In this document: positions 31,134-41,344 of the stretch, piece by piece | How the letters are laid out: each line of letters opens with the position of its first letter | Position numbering within the stretch: position 1 is the first letter of the stretch | NCBI GenBank assembly: GCA_018398765.1 | Contig: JAHBMJ010000566.1 | Location: forward strand, 1 to 45,203 | Source of the DNA: Chromera velia | Taxonomy: Eukaryota > Sar > Chromeraceae | Reading direction: 5' to 3' | DNA: 45,203 nucleotides | Position numbers and translations under genes: made by a program | The notes under the pieces: generated by a model | Database searches by the model: none | What the model was told of the DNA's origin: nothing | Seen by the model: the letters and a program-made list of their open reading frames with translations, nothing else

Positions 31134-31610
31134 ACTAGAATATAGTAAATTCAAAAGTCACTTTGAATTCCACTAAGTCCTACTTTAGAGTCCACTCTGT
31201 TGTATTAGACCATAACAGGTACGAGTCCATACAATAAACTCCTTTTACGATATGGTCACGAAAAGACTGGAACGTTGCTAGTACATGTGTATAAAAGATG
31301 TTAATCAGTCATTCTTGTCGGAACTCAAAGAGCCGGACCAGGCTTTTGAGCTTATAGTCGCTGAATAAGTTAATGGTCAACCGTTCTAAATGCTCTAGCC
31401 GTCATGGTGTTTGCGTGACCCCGGGTGGAAACACTAGGATACAAACGATGTTAAAGCCCCACGGATAGCATAAATAGTACTGGTCTAGTGTACGGTCTGG
31501 GTTTTTTAACGTGCTGCCTATTTTGATGAGTGAAGGGGATGCAAGGAATGGGTTTTCTAGCATATAGAGAATTGGACAGTTTACGTTGATCAGACACCCT
31601 AATGAATTGG

Positions 31611-31923
31611 GAGTTGAATTGGGCGTCGAATTGGTAGTACTACCAATTTTTTACCGCCAGTAACTCCCAATTTTAAAAAATTGGTACCTAGTCTAGTGAA
31701 AGAAGTACATGGAGTTTGAAGCTAAAATTTTGTGTACGGGCTAGACAGGGGCTTACTAGTCTCTAGCCGTAGTCATTAGACTCTAATTCATTACTAGAAA
31801 CAAATTCTATGAACACTTAGAGTCACCTAAAAATTGGGAGTTACCAATTTTTAAATAGGATTTTTTTAGGACCGCCGAAAAAAAAATTGGTAGTACAAAA
31901 AAAAAAAAAATGGGACTCAACTT
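31611..31923. mobile_element. MITE-like inverted-repeat element
   Basis: The left end (AGTTGAATTGGG...GTACTACCAATTTTTT.ACCGCC) pairs with the inverted right end (AAGTTGAGTCCCA...GTACTACCAATTTTTTTTTCGGCGG). A second inner pair is AGTAACTCCCAATTTT / AAAATTGGGAGTTAC. A perfect 20-nt palindrome sits at 31629-31648. No coding potential is seen. Confidence 0.45.
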
Positions 31924-32226
31924 AAAACTTTTGTTTTGTGTGTCATAGTGCACCGCTAACATAATGCAAAACGGACAGTGGACAGCTCTATACAAGCTGC
32001 ACGTACCAGTACAAAAAACAGAGTAAAAATCGATCTAATTGACCATGTAAGCCTACCAGAATTCATAATCCCTCCATATGCCGGACAGTGGCTGCTGATC
32101 TTTGTTCAGATCATGCCTTTCTCTCCCGAACATCTCCCACTTAGTGGTTCCCAGACGCCTCAAATGGAAATTATATTCCTTCTTCTTCTCTTCTGATAGA
32201 TTTTGGGGGGGGACAACATGGGTGTA

Positions 32227-32463
32227 CTAAAAAACGACCAAGGAATCATCTGGGAAAATTCCGATGTCTGCCTTTTTTCTGTGATCATCTGTGAGCTCTT
32301 TCAGCTCCAAAATCTTCACGGTGAACTTGACATCTGAAAACATTGCATGAGCGATGTTCAGCCCTCTCCCCACAGCGAATCTCTCCCGAAAGTCGGTGGG
32401 GATGACAAATCCATCCTTGTCCATTTCTTTTGACCTCTCCCTCTGTCGGCTTTGTGCGACCAT
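32227..32463 (-). other. Open frame, possible C-terminal exon of an unknown gene
   Basis: 78 codons from an ATG at 32463: MVAQSRQRERSKEMDKDGFV then SDVKFTVKILELKEL and a stop after IFPDDSLVVF. It looks protein-like (basic start, alternating strand/helix) but no family is recognised. It lies just outside repeat copy 32616-32863. Confidence 0.3.
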
Positions 32464-32615
32464 GGTTGCAGAGCGCTAGGGAGGAGGGGGGCGCTAACAA
32501 GAACTTTCACTTTTCGATTTCTTCTTTTTCTTTTGTTCTTTCCCTTGATCCGTTTCGTTCTCTCTCCCACCTTGAGGCTTACGGAGACTAGCAGCTGCCG
32601 ACTGAATTGAGGCCG

Positions 32616-32863
32616 TTGAATAGCAGCGGCTAGACTTATTTACGGGGCTTAGGATTAGAGAGTCTATCGTATAAGGGTTCTGCTTCTAGAGACTGTTATT
32701 GACATACGAAAGCTTGACTTACGATTGATTGTATGCATGTGCATGACCTAATTGCAATTCCCTTAATTGCATGTACGAGATCGCTCGGAATGCGCGCACT
32801 TCATACAATCCTGACATATGATTTGCGTGCCGTGGCGCGGATTGAAGGCCTCACCACGTTACG
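32616..32863 (+). repeat. 248-bp dispersed repeat, copy 1
   Basis: About 90% identical to 35382-35629 in the same orientation. It begins TTGAATAGCAGC and ends CACCACGTTACG, with no inverted ends. No target duplication is evident around this copy. Confidence 0.8.
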
Positions 32864-33539
32864 TGCCACCTCCCCCTTTAGGTCACGTCCTCGCTGACCG
32901 AAATGATTCGAAGAGCACGAACAAGCTGGGGTATGGCGGTTAGGATAGGTCTAGGTCGAGATCTCATGTAATGAACTTCAGTGTTGGGCGTGTTCTTCTT
33001 GATTTGAAAGGGTGTGTACCATGCTGGTCCGACTTTGCTGCTGCTCCATCGACACCGCTGTGCCGTTCACGACTGTTGGTCTGCAAACTGCCCTCATTCT
33101 TTTTCTTCTTTCTCTTCTTTTCTTACCTCATTGCTTCTGTCGTTGTTGCTTTCTCTGTTCGGTTTTCTCTCATTCCAGACTTCTTGTTCCTTTCTTTTGT
33201 TCTTTTAACTTCTTTCTGGTTCTCTGCTCCTTTACCTGTATACCTTCACTGTGCATAGTAGAGACAGCACAGAGACAGCATACGTTTTCATACATCATGC
33301 CCATACCAGGACACCCCCCCTCCTCCAAGCGTCGCGTCCGCGCCGACGACAAATGAGATGTAAAAAGAAAGGGAGGAAGAAAAACAAATGCGGGCTGAGT
33401 GCACAAGGTGAATGCAAATCCGGGTATGACTTTCAAACAGACAGGTCGACAGACAGAAGGACAGAAGGAACAGACGAAGGAATAGAAACGAATAATTAGT
33501 ATAAAGGACACATGTTGTATGCCCTTCCAAAGAAGCTCA

Positions 33540-35880
33540 CTATCGCTGGCATCTCCTCTCCTCGAGTTCTGTGGGTATGACAGGGACCGGAAGTTTCCCC
33601 ACAGTGTGAGAAAAACCTGCCTGCATTCGATGACTGACTTCCTTCCAGTACTCCCTCTTCTTTTCTTTGTAGAACCGTACTGCTTCGCTGTCTCCTTCCT
33701 CAGGCAGGAGCCTGTACAATCTTTGGGATGGGAGCGCCGGCATCGCCTCACGCTTCTGTCTCTCGGTCTCGATCTTCTCTACACGGGCCTTCTCTTTTTC
33801 CTGTTTTATCCTTTGCTTCTTGGTTGGCCTGGGTTTGAGTTCGACTTTCTTTGCCCCATCTGCTCTGATCGTCACTGGCCTTTCTACTTTAGTTGCCAAC
33901 TCCTGCTCTCTCACTTCCTTTTCTTTATTGCCTCCGACACCCTCCTCTGACTGAATGCCGCCACCTCCAGTAGATGAGTCTGTTGGAGAGACAACAATTA
34001 CTTGACTGACTGCTGACAAAGGCCGGGCTCTCTCCGAACTTCTCCCCCTTTCAGGCAAGTCTTTGGCTGTAGAGATCATCTGGTTGTGTGCCTCCAGGAA
34101 TCCCTTCACATCAAAAGATTGTTCGACGGAGCGAGGAATGCTGAGGGCTGGTAAAGGGTTTAACTGTAAAGATTCACTTACATTGGCGTTGGGGGCACAG
34201 CCCTTCTTAGGTCTGATGCTGAAGCTGCACTCTGCAAGAATGGAAATGGCTTGTCTGGCTGCCTACTTGATGATGTCAAAGGGGCAATCCAACTTTGAGT
34301 CACTCCTGCTGCTGTTCTGGAGTTCCTCCTCCATGACTGCGCGCATAGTAAAACCGTCTCTCTCGGTAGGGGTCTCTTCAATTTTCAATTCCTCCCTTAC
34401 ATCCGATTCAGATAAAGAGACAATTGTAGGGGTTTCCTTGTTTTCTTTTTCTCCTTCGGAACGCTCATCGCTGCAAAAAGGCTGCTGTGACATCTGGGGA
34501 TCATTGATGCTGTGCAATAGTTGCGCCGGGCCAACAGTCATCTGCCCATGCCAAGCACTGCGCGGGTCTGGGATAACGATGGCTTCCCCTCCACTGCTTT
34601 GGTCTTTGATTTTCACTCTCTCCCCTTCTCGGTCTCTCAAACCCCCGGGGCCAGCAGTCGGGGTGTCATCCTGCTGACTTGCTGCTATGACATTCAATTC
34701 TTGGTTCAGGCCGGTGTTCCCCCCCGGGATGCTCACGGGCCTCAGCTCAGCCTGAGTATGGCAGAGCTTCATTAGCAGAGGTCGGTCCACATGTTGAGAA
34801 TCGGAAAGCGCGTGAGAAGACGGTTGCACACACTCGGCCTCTGCTTCAGAAGACAATTCCCCATCTGCCTCTGTTACGGGTTCACTGGGCTGACTATCGA
34901 CTTGGAAACTCTCCAAGCACTCTCTCTCTTGTTCTTTCATCTGTCTGGCAAACTGACTCTTCGAATACCGGGGGGCCCTTCTTGACTTCTTCTTTGTCTT
35001 CGTCCTCCCTCCACAGTTAGGATCAAGTTTTTTTGGCTCACCAGCCCAAGGTTACAGTCTGTCTGCAACCTCCTTCAAATCCGAACAGAGGTTCTCGTAC
35101 TCATCGAAGACAGATCCGACAGAGACGGTTTGAAATTTCTCTGCCTTTGACATGAGCAACAAAATCGCTCCAAGGACAGATTCGACTTCTTGTGTCATAG
35201 CAGCTAAAGCAAGAAAAACAGCCAACAAGTCTGGAGTCTAAAGTGCTCATATGGAAGGGCACCGACTGGACTTTCTTCCGATCTGCCGTTCAACCGAAAT
35301 TCAGTCTGAAGTCGATGATCAGCGATACAAGAACTACTAGGCTGAATTCCACCTGAGCGGATCTACCACTCTGCTACCACATTGGATAGCAGCAGCTAGA
35401 CTTACTTACGGGGCTCAAGATTAGAGAGTCTGTCGTATAAGGGTTCTGCTTCTAGAGACTGTTATTGACATATGAAAGCTTGACTCACAATTGACTGCAT
35501 GCATGCGCATGACCTAATTGCAATTCCCTTAATTGCATGTACGAGGTCGCTCGGAATGCGTGCACTTCATATAATCCTGACATACGATTTGCGTGCCGTG
35601 GCGCGGATTAAAGGCCTCACCACGTTACGGAGGCTACCGCAGCGGCGACAAACGACTCGGGGACCCCTCTTTCTTGCTTCTGTTTGAGGGCTGTCTGCAT
35701 ATCTCTCAGGAGTAGGAGATCATTTGGATGGGAAAGACGTGCTTTCTCTCTCTCAAGACTCTAAATTTTTTCCTCCATAACCCTCAGGTCACTCTGAAAT
35801 GACTCTTCTTCCTCTTTCTTTTCGGCCCTCCTTCTTTGCTCTTTCAATCTCTATTCTGAGGGATTCTCTTTGTTCCTTCA
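33540..35880 (-). pseudogene. Long decayed minus-strand ORF of unknown function
   Basis: From ~35250 to 33540 one reading frame stays open except for two stops: TAA after LKEVADRL (near 35053) and TAG after DCPFDIIK (near 34264). Sequence before and after each stop is protein-like (AGEPKKLDPNCGGRTKTKKK; AARQAISILAECSFSIRPKK). The product is Ser/Glu-rich and ends in a Lys/Arg/Glu coiled coil (RIKQEKEKARVEKIETERQK). Farther upstream (35880-35640) the strand encodes a helical piece (LEREKARLSHPND, LRDMQTALKQKQERGVPESF) that runs into the 248-bp repeat and resumes on its far side, before a further stop and a frame change near 35200. No family recognised; a mobile-element ORF or dead host gene are both possible. 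Confidence 0.4.
35382..35629 (+). repeat. 248-bp dispersed repeat, copy 2, with 9-bp target duplication
   Basis: Begins TTGGATAGCAGC. Left flank GCTACCACA (35373-35381) is repeated as GCTACCGCA (35633-35641) with one mismatch, so this copy inserted as a unit. It splits a minus-strand reading frame (see 33540-35880). No coding frame. Confidence 0.75.
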
Positions 35881-36442
35881 TAACCTGAAGGGCCTGAAAG
35901 ACTTTGATCTTTTCTTTCAGTCACAGTGGGTCCGAGGGATTCCGAGAAACAATAGAAAGTTTAAATTGGGGGCTGCAGATATCAAACACGTTTGCCCTTG
36001 CATGGTTGAGTTCATAGAAAAAAGGTGCCCGGACATTTTTGTTGCAGAGAACCCTCCTGCTTGTTCTTTTTACTTGCATTCGTGCATCTTTTCCACGTTG
36101 ACAGGTTCAATCATAGATGAGAAACTTGCAGAGCTGAAGACGGTGATAAAGACTTGGCAAGACCTTTTTTGCAAGTCTTATAGGTGGGCGGTCCCAAAGA
36201 CTCACTTCTACTCGCACTTCTTGGTGTGGATCCGCCGGTTTGGGGGATTGAACACAGCGAAATGCTACGGCTTTGAATCGTATCATAAGAAGGTTTGCAA
36301 ATGTTGTGTCCTACAGGGGGGACGTTATTCATATGATCGTTTTATTCTAGAAGATCTGGTTTTTGCGTGGTTGTGCAAGAGAAAGAAAGCCATGCAAGCA
36401 TATTTTGCCGATGTGTCACGCCGGGAGGGACTTCGAGCATGA
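35870..36442 (+). pseudogene. Transposase-like fragment (CACTA/Plavaka-type C-terminal region)
   Basis: A 190-codon frame reads FKLGAADIKHVCPCMVEFIE, IIDEKLAELKTVIKTW, WAVPKTHFYSHFLVWIRRFG and NTAKCYGFESYHKKV. The 'PK.HF..H....I.RFGGL....C.GFE..HK..K' arrangement is typical of the region after the catalytic core in CACTA/Plavaka-like transposases and related DUF4218 proteins. No DDE core is visible upstream; the frame opens at a TTG rather than ATG, so it is a 5'-truncated copy or lacks an exon. It lies tail to tail with the decayed ORF on the other strand. Confidence 0.45.
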
Positions 36443-37337
36443 ATAACACTATGAAGCTATACAAAACTTATGGATTTATGAAGTTCTGTGCAGCCGCAAC
36501 ACACTTGAGGGAACTACCGGTTTCAAAAATACGGTGAGCGTCTTGCACTAGTTTTTGAAGGCCGCAAAGTTGCGCTAGTATTCAAAGAGATACTAGTGGG
36601 GCAACGGTATCAAAGTCCAGGTTTTCCAGAAGCTGCGCTAGGACTATAGTCTGCACACAGACCTGCAGGCGGGACTCGGTATAATGCGCTCAAGAAGCCC
36701 TTTATATTAAAGAGGGACGACGGACCGGAAGAAGCGGTAATGGACGATACAGCTTGGAGACTCAATGGAGAGCCAACAACCACCATCCACCGTCGTGTAC
36801 TAGAGTTTGTACACAGGTTAAAATGCCGGTAGCTTGGAGGCCACGCTCTAGTGCCGTACTAGGGAAAGATTCCACTAGGTCTACCGAGGTATCATCTAAT
36901 AAGCTTTCGTCCTAGCTTTTGTCTTGCATCTCTAGGAGACTTATCGAAGCCTCGATCGATCACTTGCTTGCAGCTAGAACAAATCAGCGGAACAAGGTAG
37001 AAAGGGATAACTAGACTACTTTTTGGGCAGTGATGATGCAGTGATGGCCCTGGAAGTTGGCGTTGAACTTGGCAATAAGGGATCAGACAAACTATAGCGG
37101 ACACATATGCTCAAAAATACTTGATTTTTCATCTGTAAGATATTTTATGTTGCATCTCAAGAGCATCAATCAAGTATTACCTAAATTAATTATGTTTTTG
37201 CGGAGATGTGAATCCAGCTTTTAATCGATCCTACATTCCTAACGGATTCAGTATATCCTTACCCCAGTACCCACGAATTATTTTGACGATCATTCACAAC
37301 ATAGAGCCCCATTTTCTTCCCTCATCAAATCTCTTGC
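36443..37337. other. No gene seen
   Basis: Only short frames without recognisable motifs between the transposase-like and nuclease-like fragments. Confidence 0.5.
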
Positions 37338-37445
37338 CTCAATCCAAGAGACCACATGCAATCTTTCTGAAGTACATCCACCAAACGCATAAAATTCTCT
37401 GGAGTTAGGGAGTGGGTACCATTCTGACTTGGCTGTGTTTGGCCA

Positions 37446-38045
37446 TCCTACTTGATGGGCAACATGTACCAGCTGTGGTTGGCATCTGTAAAAACCGCGA
37501 TTCCGTACTGTGGCGGTTGAAGACGCCTCGCCTGACACTGCACTTCGATCGTCACAATAAGTTGTCCAATCACCTCTTCTTTAGATTTGGAGCCAGAGCG
37601 CACCTCAACGAATGCAAGAGTCTGAGCAAGTACGTCGTTCTCTTTTTCACGCGTCATAGTACTTGTTTCTTGACTCTACTGACTATAGGCAGCTTCTGAG
37701 GTGCGCTATCATGGAAGGACCACATAATTGGCAGGAGACGCCTTCACTTTTTTTTTTACCTACCTTGCGTCGGCCACCCGATGATGCAGAGTCAGGTGAG
37801 TTTGCGGCCCCACATCCCAGACTTTCCACGATTCGGAAAGGTGATTGGCACCTGCTTTCACCGCACTGTGAGCAGCCGGGTTCGAACCTGTCACGGCAGT
37901 TGTTGAGAAGTCAGGCATTTCGTCAAGCGCCCATTCAGTGTCAACAATGAGTTGGTCCACTGCAACCTTGTCCAGCCTCGAGGCGCATACCGACGTCCCA
38001 TCAGCGATCCCAGAGTGGAAATCAAGACACCAAGAAGCGTCATAC
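37446..38045 (-). pseudogene. Possible PD-(D/E)XK-like nuclease fragment, two exons
   Basis: An exon from 38045 (TTTGCAG acceptor) to ~37779 (donor AG|GTAGGT) encodes YDASWCLDFHSGIADG, WALDEMPDFSTTAVTG and HLSESWKVWDVG. A second frame (37657-37448) encodes LAQTLAFVEVRSGSKSKEEV, GQLIVTIEVQCQARRL and YGIAVFTDANHSWYML. P-D in MPDF followed by (F)VEV(R) recalls the P-D...(D/E)-x-K order of this nuclease fold, with Lys replaced by Arg. More coding-like sequence (LTPENFMRLVDVLQKDCMW) follows at ~37340-37410. The family call is tentative; the exon borders look real. Confidence 0.3.
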
Positions 38046-38264
38046 CTGCAAAAGGACAAAAATTTTGCACCAACTTTACACAGGCACACGCACACACCAG
38101 ACAACACATAAAAAGGAGAAGGAACCCGCATTGTACCCATGCTCAGCCTCACGCACTCGTCCATGCAAACACGCACCTGCTACGGAAGCAGACACCTGTT
38201 TCTCACAGCCAAACGGACACCCGATGAACAACCAGCCCGCCATACACACACAGCACTCACGCAC

Positions 38265-39270
38265 TTCCATCTGGAGCTAGACACTGAATGCATGCTGCAA
38301 AAATTTTTGTTCGGTCAACGAGTCCAATCTCGACATACCGTCTCACACAGCCAGCCACTCACACACACACACAGAGCACTCGCGCACTTAATTCCATCTG
38401 GCGACGTTGAACGCATGCTGGAAAAACCGGAGAAAGCCCGCAGACACTCCAATCTCGACAGACCATGCAATCCCAAGGCCAGACCTCCTGACGCAGGCAC
38501 ATACGCACTTCTCTTCTCACGGCATTCATGCATGCTGCTTGGTCGTATGCACCACCTACAACACAGCGACCAAGAGCACACGAATCTCAAATTTAAAGAG
38601 ATGGAGACCCCAAATGTGTGATGGAGAATCTCTTCGCTTAGAAAGAAAAAGGCTAGCAGACACTCTCCTGCAGGCTGGAATCCACACCCCCACAACACGC
38701 GGCCATCCATACAGCACGCAGTATGCCACGTGCACTTGAATATGGAGATGCATACAGTCCCAGCCAGACGCCACATACTGATTCACGGATACACATGAAC
38801 CTAACCATGCAGCCAAGCGGAACGACGCGATCGACCTTCAGCTACGCACGCGCCTATGCACCAAACACCCGGAGGACTAACAGCCAGCCATTCGATCATA
38901 CACCGCTCTCGATCGGCACTTCAATCTGGAGATATACACCAAACGTATGCTTCCTTCGGCAAAAAAAGAGAAGAACCTCCAAACCCACTCGCAATCTCAC
39001 GACACGTCACTGTATGCTGCATGGAGAAAATTTTCGTTCGGCCCGCTCCTCCCACCTAGCTGACTTCCGCGACCATCCATGATGTACCGACCCCAGACTC
39101 GCACGCGGACTTCAATCTGGTAGACCAGGCACACGCACGCACGCACGCATGCACATATACAGGAAGCGCAACCACAGAGGCAGCTGACGGTCACGCACGC
39201 ACGTACGCGAGAAAAGAAGTCGATCTAAAGAGATGGCGGTGACGAATGTATGCTGGAGAAATTTTAGGGC
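38265..39270. repeat. Degenerate tandem repeat (~100-170 bp period)
   Basis: A block built on CACTTC(C/A)ATCTGG followed by a Cys/Ala-like 'GAATGCATGCTG' motif recurs near 38264, 38387, 38924 and 39110, with partial copies near 38595-38625 and 39230-39260. AC-rich spacers separate the copies. No coding interpretation is convincing. Confidence 0.45.
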
Positions 39271-39311
39271 AAGATGAGGATCGCCAAGATGCATAAGGAG
39301 AGACTGACAAC

Positions 39312-40897
39312 TCATGCAACCTTGGACAGACCTTGAGTCGCGGCATCCAGATGGGTACCAGTGATAATGTAGGTCTTGCCATCATCCAGGTCTTCAACGG
39401 ATGCGATGAGAAAGCCGTCACTGTCACAGATCTCAAGCGTTTCCCGCCTGATCCTGAAGGACGCCGTGACACTGGTTCTGAAGTCCTCAAGGTTCGTAGG
39501 CTTCTTAACTTTCTTTTCTTCCCCAGACTCCGAGCCGCCCCTCTTTAGCGTGAGGCCTCTGGGGGCTGAGAACATATTCCCATTGTATGCGTGGGCGAGC
39601 CGGTTCTTCACCTTGCTCGACAGCGCCCACTCTGCGCCGCGCACACAGTCGATCAGCAACGATGGGATGGCAGAGCAAGGCAGAAAACGGCCAGGGACCG
39701 GCAAAGGGCAGGAAAGTAGCCAACGGAACAAGACACTGTGAGAAGAGCAGAGGATCCAACCATGAATACAAATGGATGCCGACCTTGAGTCTCAACGACT
39801 GCCGATCGAACAAAACAAATTCCGACCTGCGGTAACGCCGGTGTCCTCGAACGGCTCGCCTTCTTGCACATCGTCGCGGCGGAAGTGCTGCACAGAGGGG
39901 AGAGAAACACAGCGTGTAATCCAATAGCGCAGGGCAACAGAGGAAGTGGGAGCCAGGGAGGGAACGCCGACTCACCGCCTTCTCCAGATCTGATCTGAGG
40001 TCCAGCTTGCAGCCACCAGCCCCAGCAAGAGGCTGCTTAAGACCAGGGTCCTGCAGGCAGGTAAACGAGAGACGGAATGCGGATTCTATGTTTAGAGCCT
40101 GCAGGCGTGTGCAAAACGCGCGCGCGGAAGGAGACAACGCTGACGTACCCTGTGCAGGGCCTTTTGGGGGGGAACCTCGCCAATCCGACGCGAGTTGCCC
40201 TCGCCCGCTGCCTCCAGAGCGACGCAAAGCACTCCAATCCGCAAGCCGATCCTCCGCACCTGCAGTCGCAGGGCATGAAGCTGTCGGCACTGTAAGAGCA
40301 GAGTGAAAAATGCACATGTACCGGCCGAGAGGGAAGTGCAAACCCGCCAAGAAAGAAGTGCACACCTGCCGAGAGGGAAGTACACACCTGCCGAGAGCGC
40401 ACCTACCGAGAGAGAAGTACACATCTGCCAAGAGGGAAGTGCACACCTGCCGAGAGAAAACGCCAGCCTAGCTGCCGGAGGATGCAGAAGGGAAAGGCAT
40501 CCCTGTACTTACGAATAGGATGGGAGAAGATTGTGACCATACGGCAGAGAATGTTCACCATGCAACGCAAGGGCATCAGTCGGTGCAACTCAAATGAGCA
40601 GACCAGCCCAGACTACAAAAAGAAGGAACATATACACACCTGTGGGAGGAATCGAATTGCCTCTAACAGAGTCCCGCTCGTCTGGCAGTAGACTGGAGAT
40701 GGGGAAAGCCTGCATATACAGACGGCGGCAGAGGTCTTGCTTGGAATGAGACTACGTAGTCAACAGATCCCGAGACCACCAGGGCCGGCACGCTCCACTC
40801 ACCGCTTGAACAAGCTCCCGGAGCGCACCCTCGGGTCTCAGGCTCGACTCGGCTACCTTGCTACCCTTGGAACTCCTCTCGGGGCGCCCGCACAGAC
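39312..40897 (-). CDS. 3' exons of a spliced gene ending in a doublecortin-like domain
   Basis: Five minus-strand exons fit in phase: 40897-40803, 40289-40149, 40050-39976, 39887-39827 and 39631-39312 (stop). All have GT-AG borders, with donors GTGAGT, GTACGT, GTGAGT and GTCGGA in order. The last exon encodes AYNGNMFSAPRGLTLKR, then a basic linker, then TNLEDFRTSVTASF, DSDGFLIASVEDL and DDGKTYIITG. The NGN start, a 'LEDF..SVTASF' helix, and 'SDG..I.S.EDL.DG.TYI' match the layout of the DCX (doublecortin) microtubule-binding fold. Chromerids and apicomplexans do have DCX proteins such as apicortin, but I see no p25-alpha part here. Upstream exons are likely: the first exon listed begins in phase 1, so this is not the 5' end. 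A KHA or other ubiquitin-like fold is the alternative. Exon structure is firmer than the domain name. Confidence 0.5.
40319..40465. repeat. 22-bp minisatellite, ~6.5 units
   Basis: The unit is close to AAGTGCACACCTGCCGAGAGGG, with one unit shortened to ~15 bp and several point changes. It lies inside the intron 40290-40802 of the doublecortin-like gene. Confidence 0.8.
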
Positions 40898-41344
40898 CTG
40901 AAAACAAGCCAATAGGGGAAAAAGAAAAAAATGGTTCGGAGCAGGGGAGGCGCGGCGAAACGACCAGCATACAAGAGGAAGCGGCATGAGTACCCAAGCT
41001 CATGAAACTGGAAAGCAGGACACGGACGGACAGGGACGCCAGGCAGAGACGGCCAAAAAAGGTGAGGGATAAGCAGGGAGGGAGCCAAAAAAAGGGAGAG
41101 AGCCAAAGGAGAGCGCCACAGCTAGCATGCAGACCCACCTGCAGCGCTCGCATGGCCATCCAAGAGGGCGTCAGCATTGGCCAGAGGCTGTACACAGGGC
41201 ACGAGGCGAGCTCACGGGTACAAAAAAGGCATAAAGGACGAACCGAAAATAGGCAGGAAGAGCGGTTGACAGTACCAACACGCCTGGCTCACCTCTCGTC
41301 ATAGGGCTGCAAACAGGTGCACGTGGAGAGACGTGACGGTCGTC

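Larger units (their letters stand above)
28183..31209. mobile_element. Long-terminal-inverted-repeat (foldback-like) element
   Basis: The left arm (~28183-28690) is the inverse complement of ~29840-30269 continued at 31134-31209, over roughly 500 bp with many substitutions. Outer ends read GCAAAGTGGACTC and, inverted, ACAGAGTGGACTC. The right arm is split by a nested element (30270-31133). Flanks show a probable 6-bp duplication (WATACA). The centre (28690-29840) has short frames but no identifiable transposase. A small 10-bp inverted repeat (CGCTCTGTCA / TGACAGAGCG) lies near 28909-28953. Confidence 0.6.

Noticed and set aside
37870-37895. GGGTTCGAACC resembling a tRNA B box
   Set aside because: No matching acceptor stem or A box on either strand; it lies within a coding-like minus-strand exon.
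40319-40465. CRISPR-like array
   Set aside because: Units are contiguous 22-mers without spacers, in a eukaryotic intron.
40511-40608. Minus-strand exon candidate with TTTTTGTAG acceptor and GTAAGT donor
   Set aside because: Its phase (0 in, 1 out) cannot join the neighbouring exons, and the phase that would fit contains a stop.
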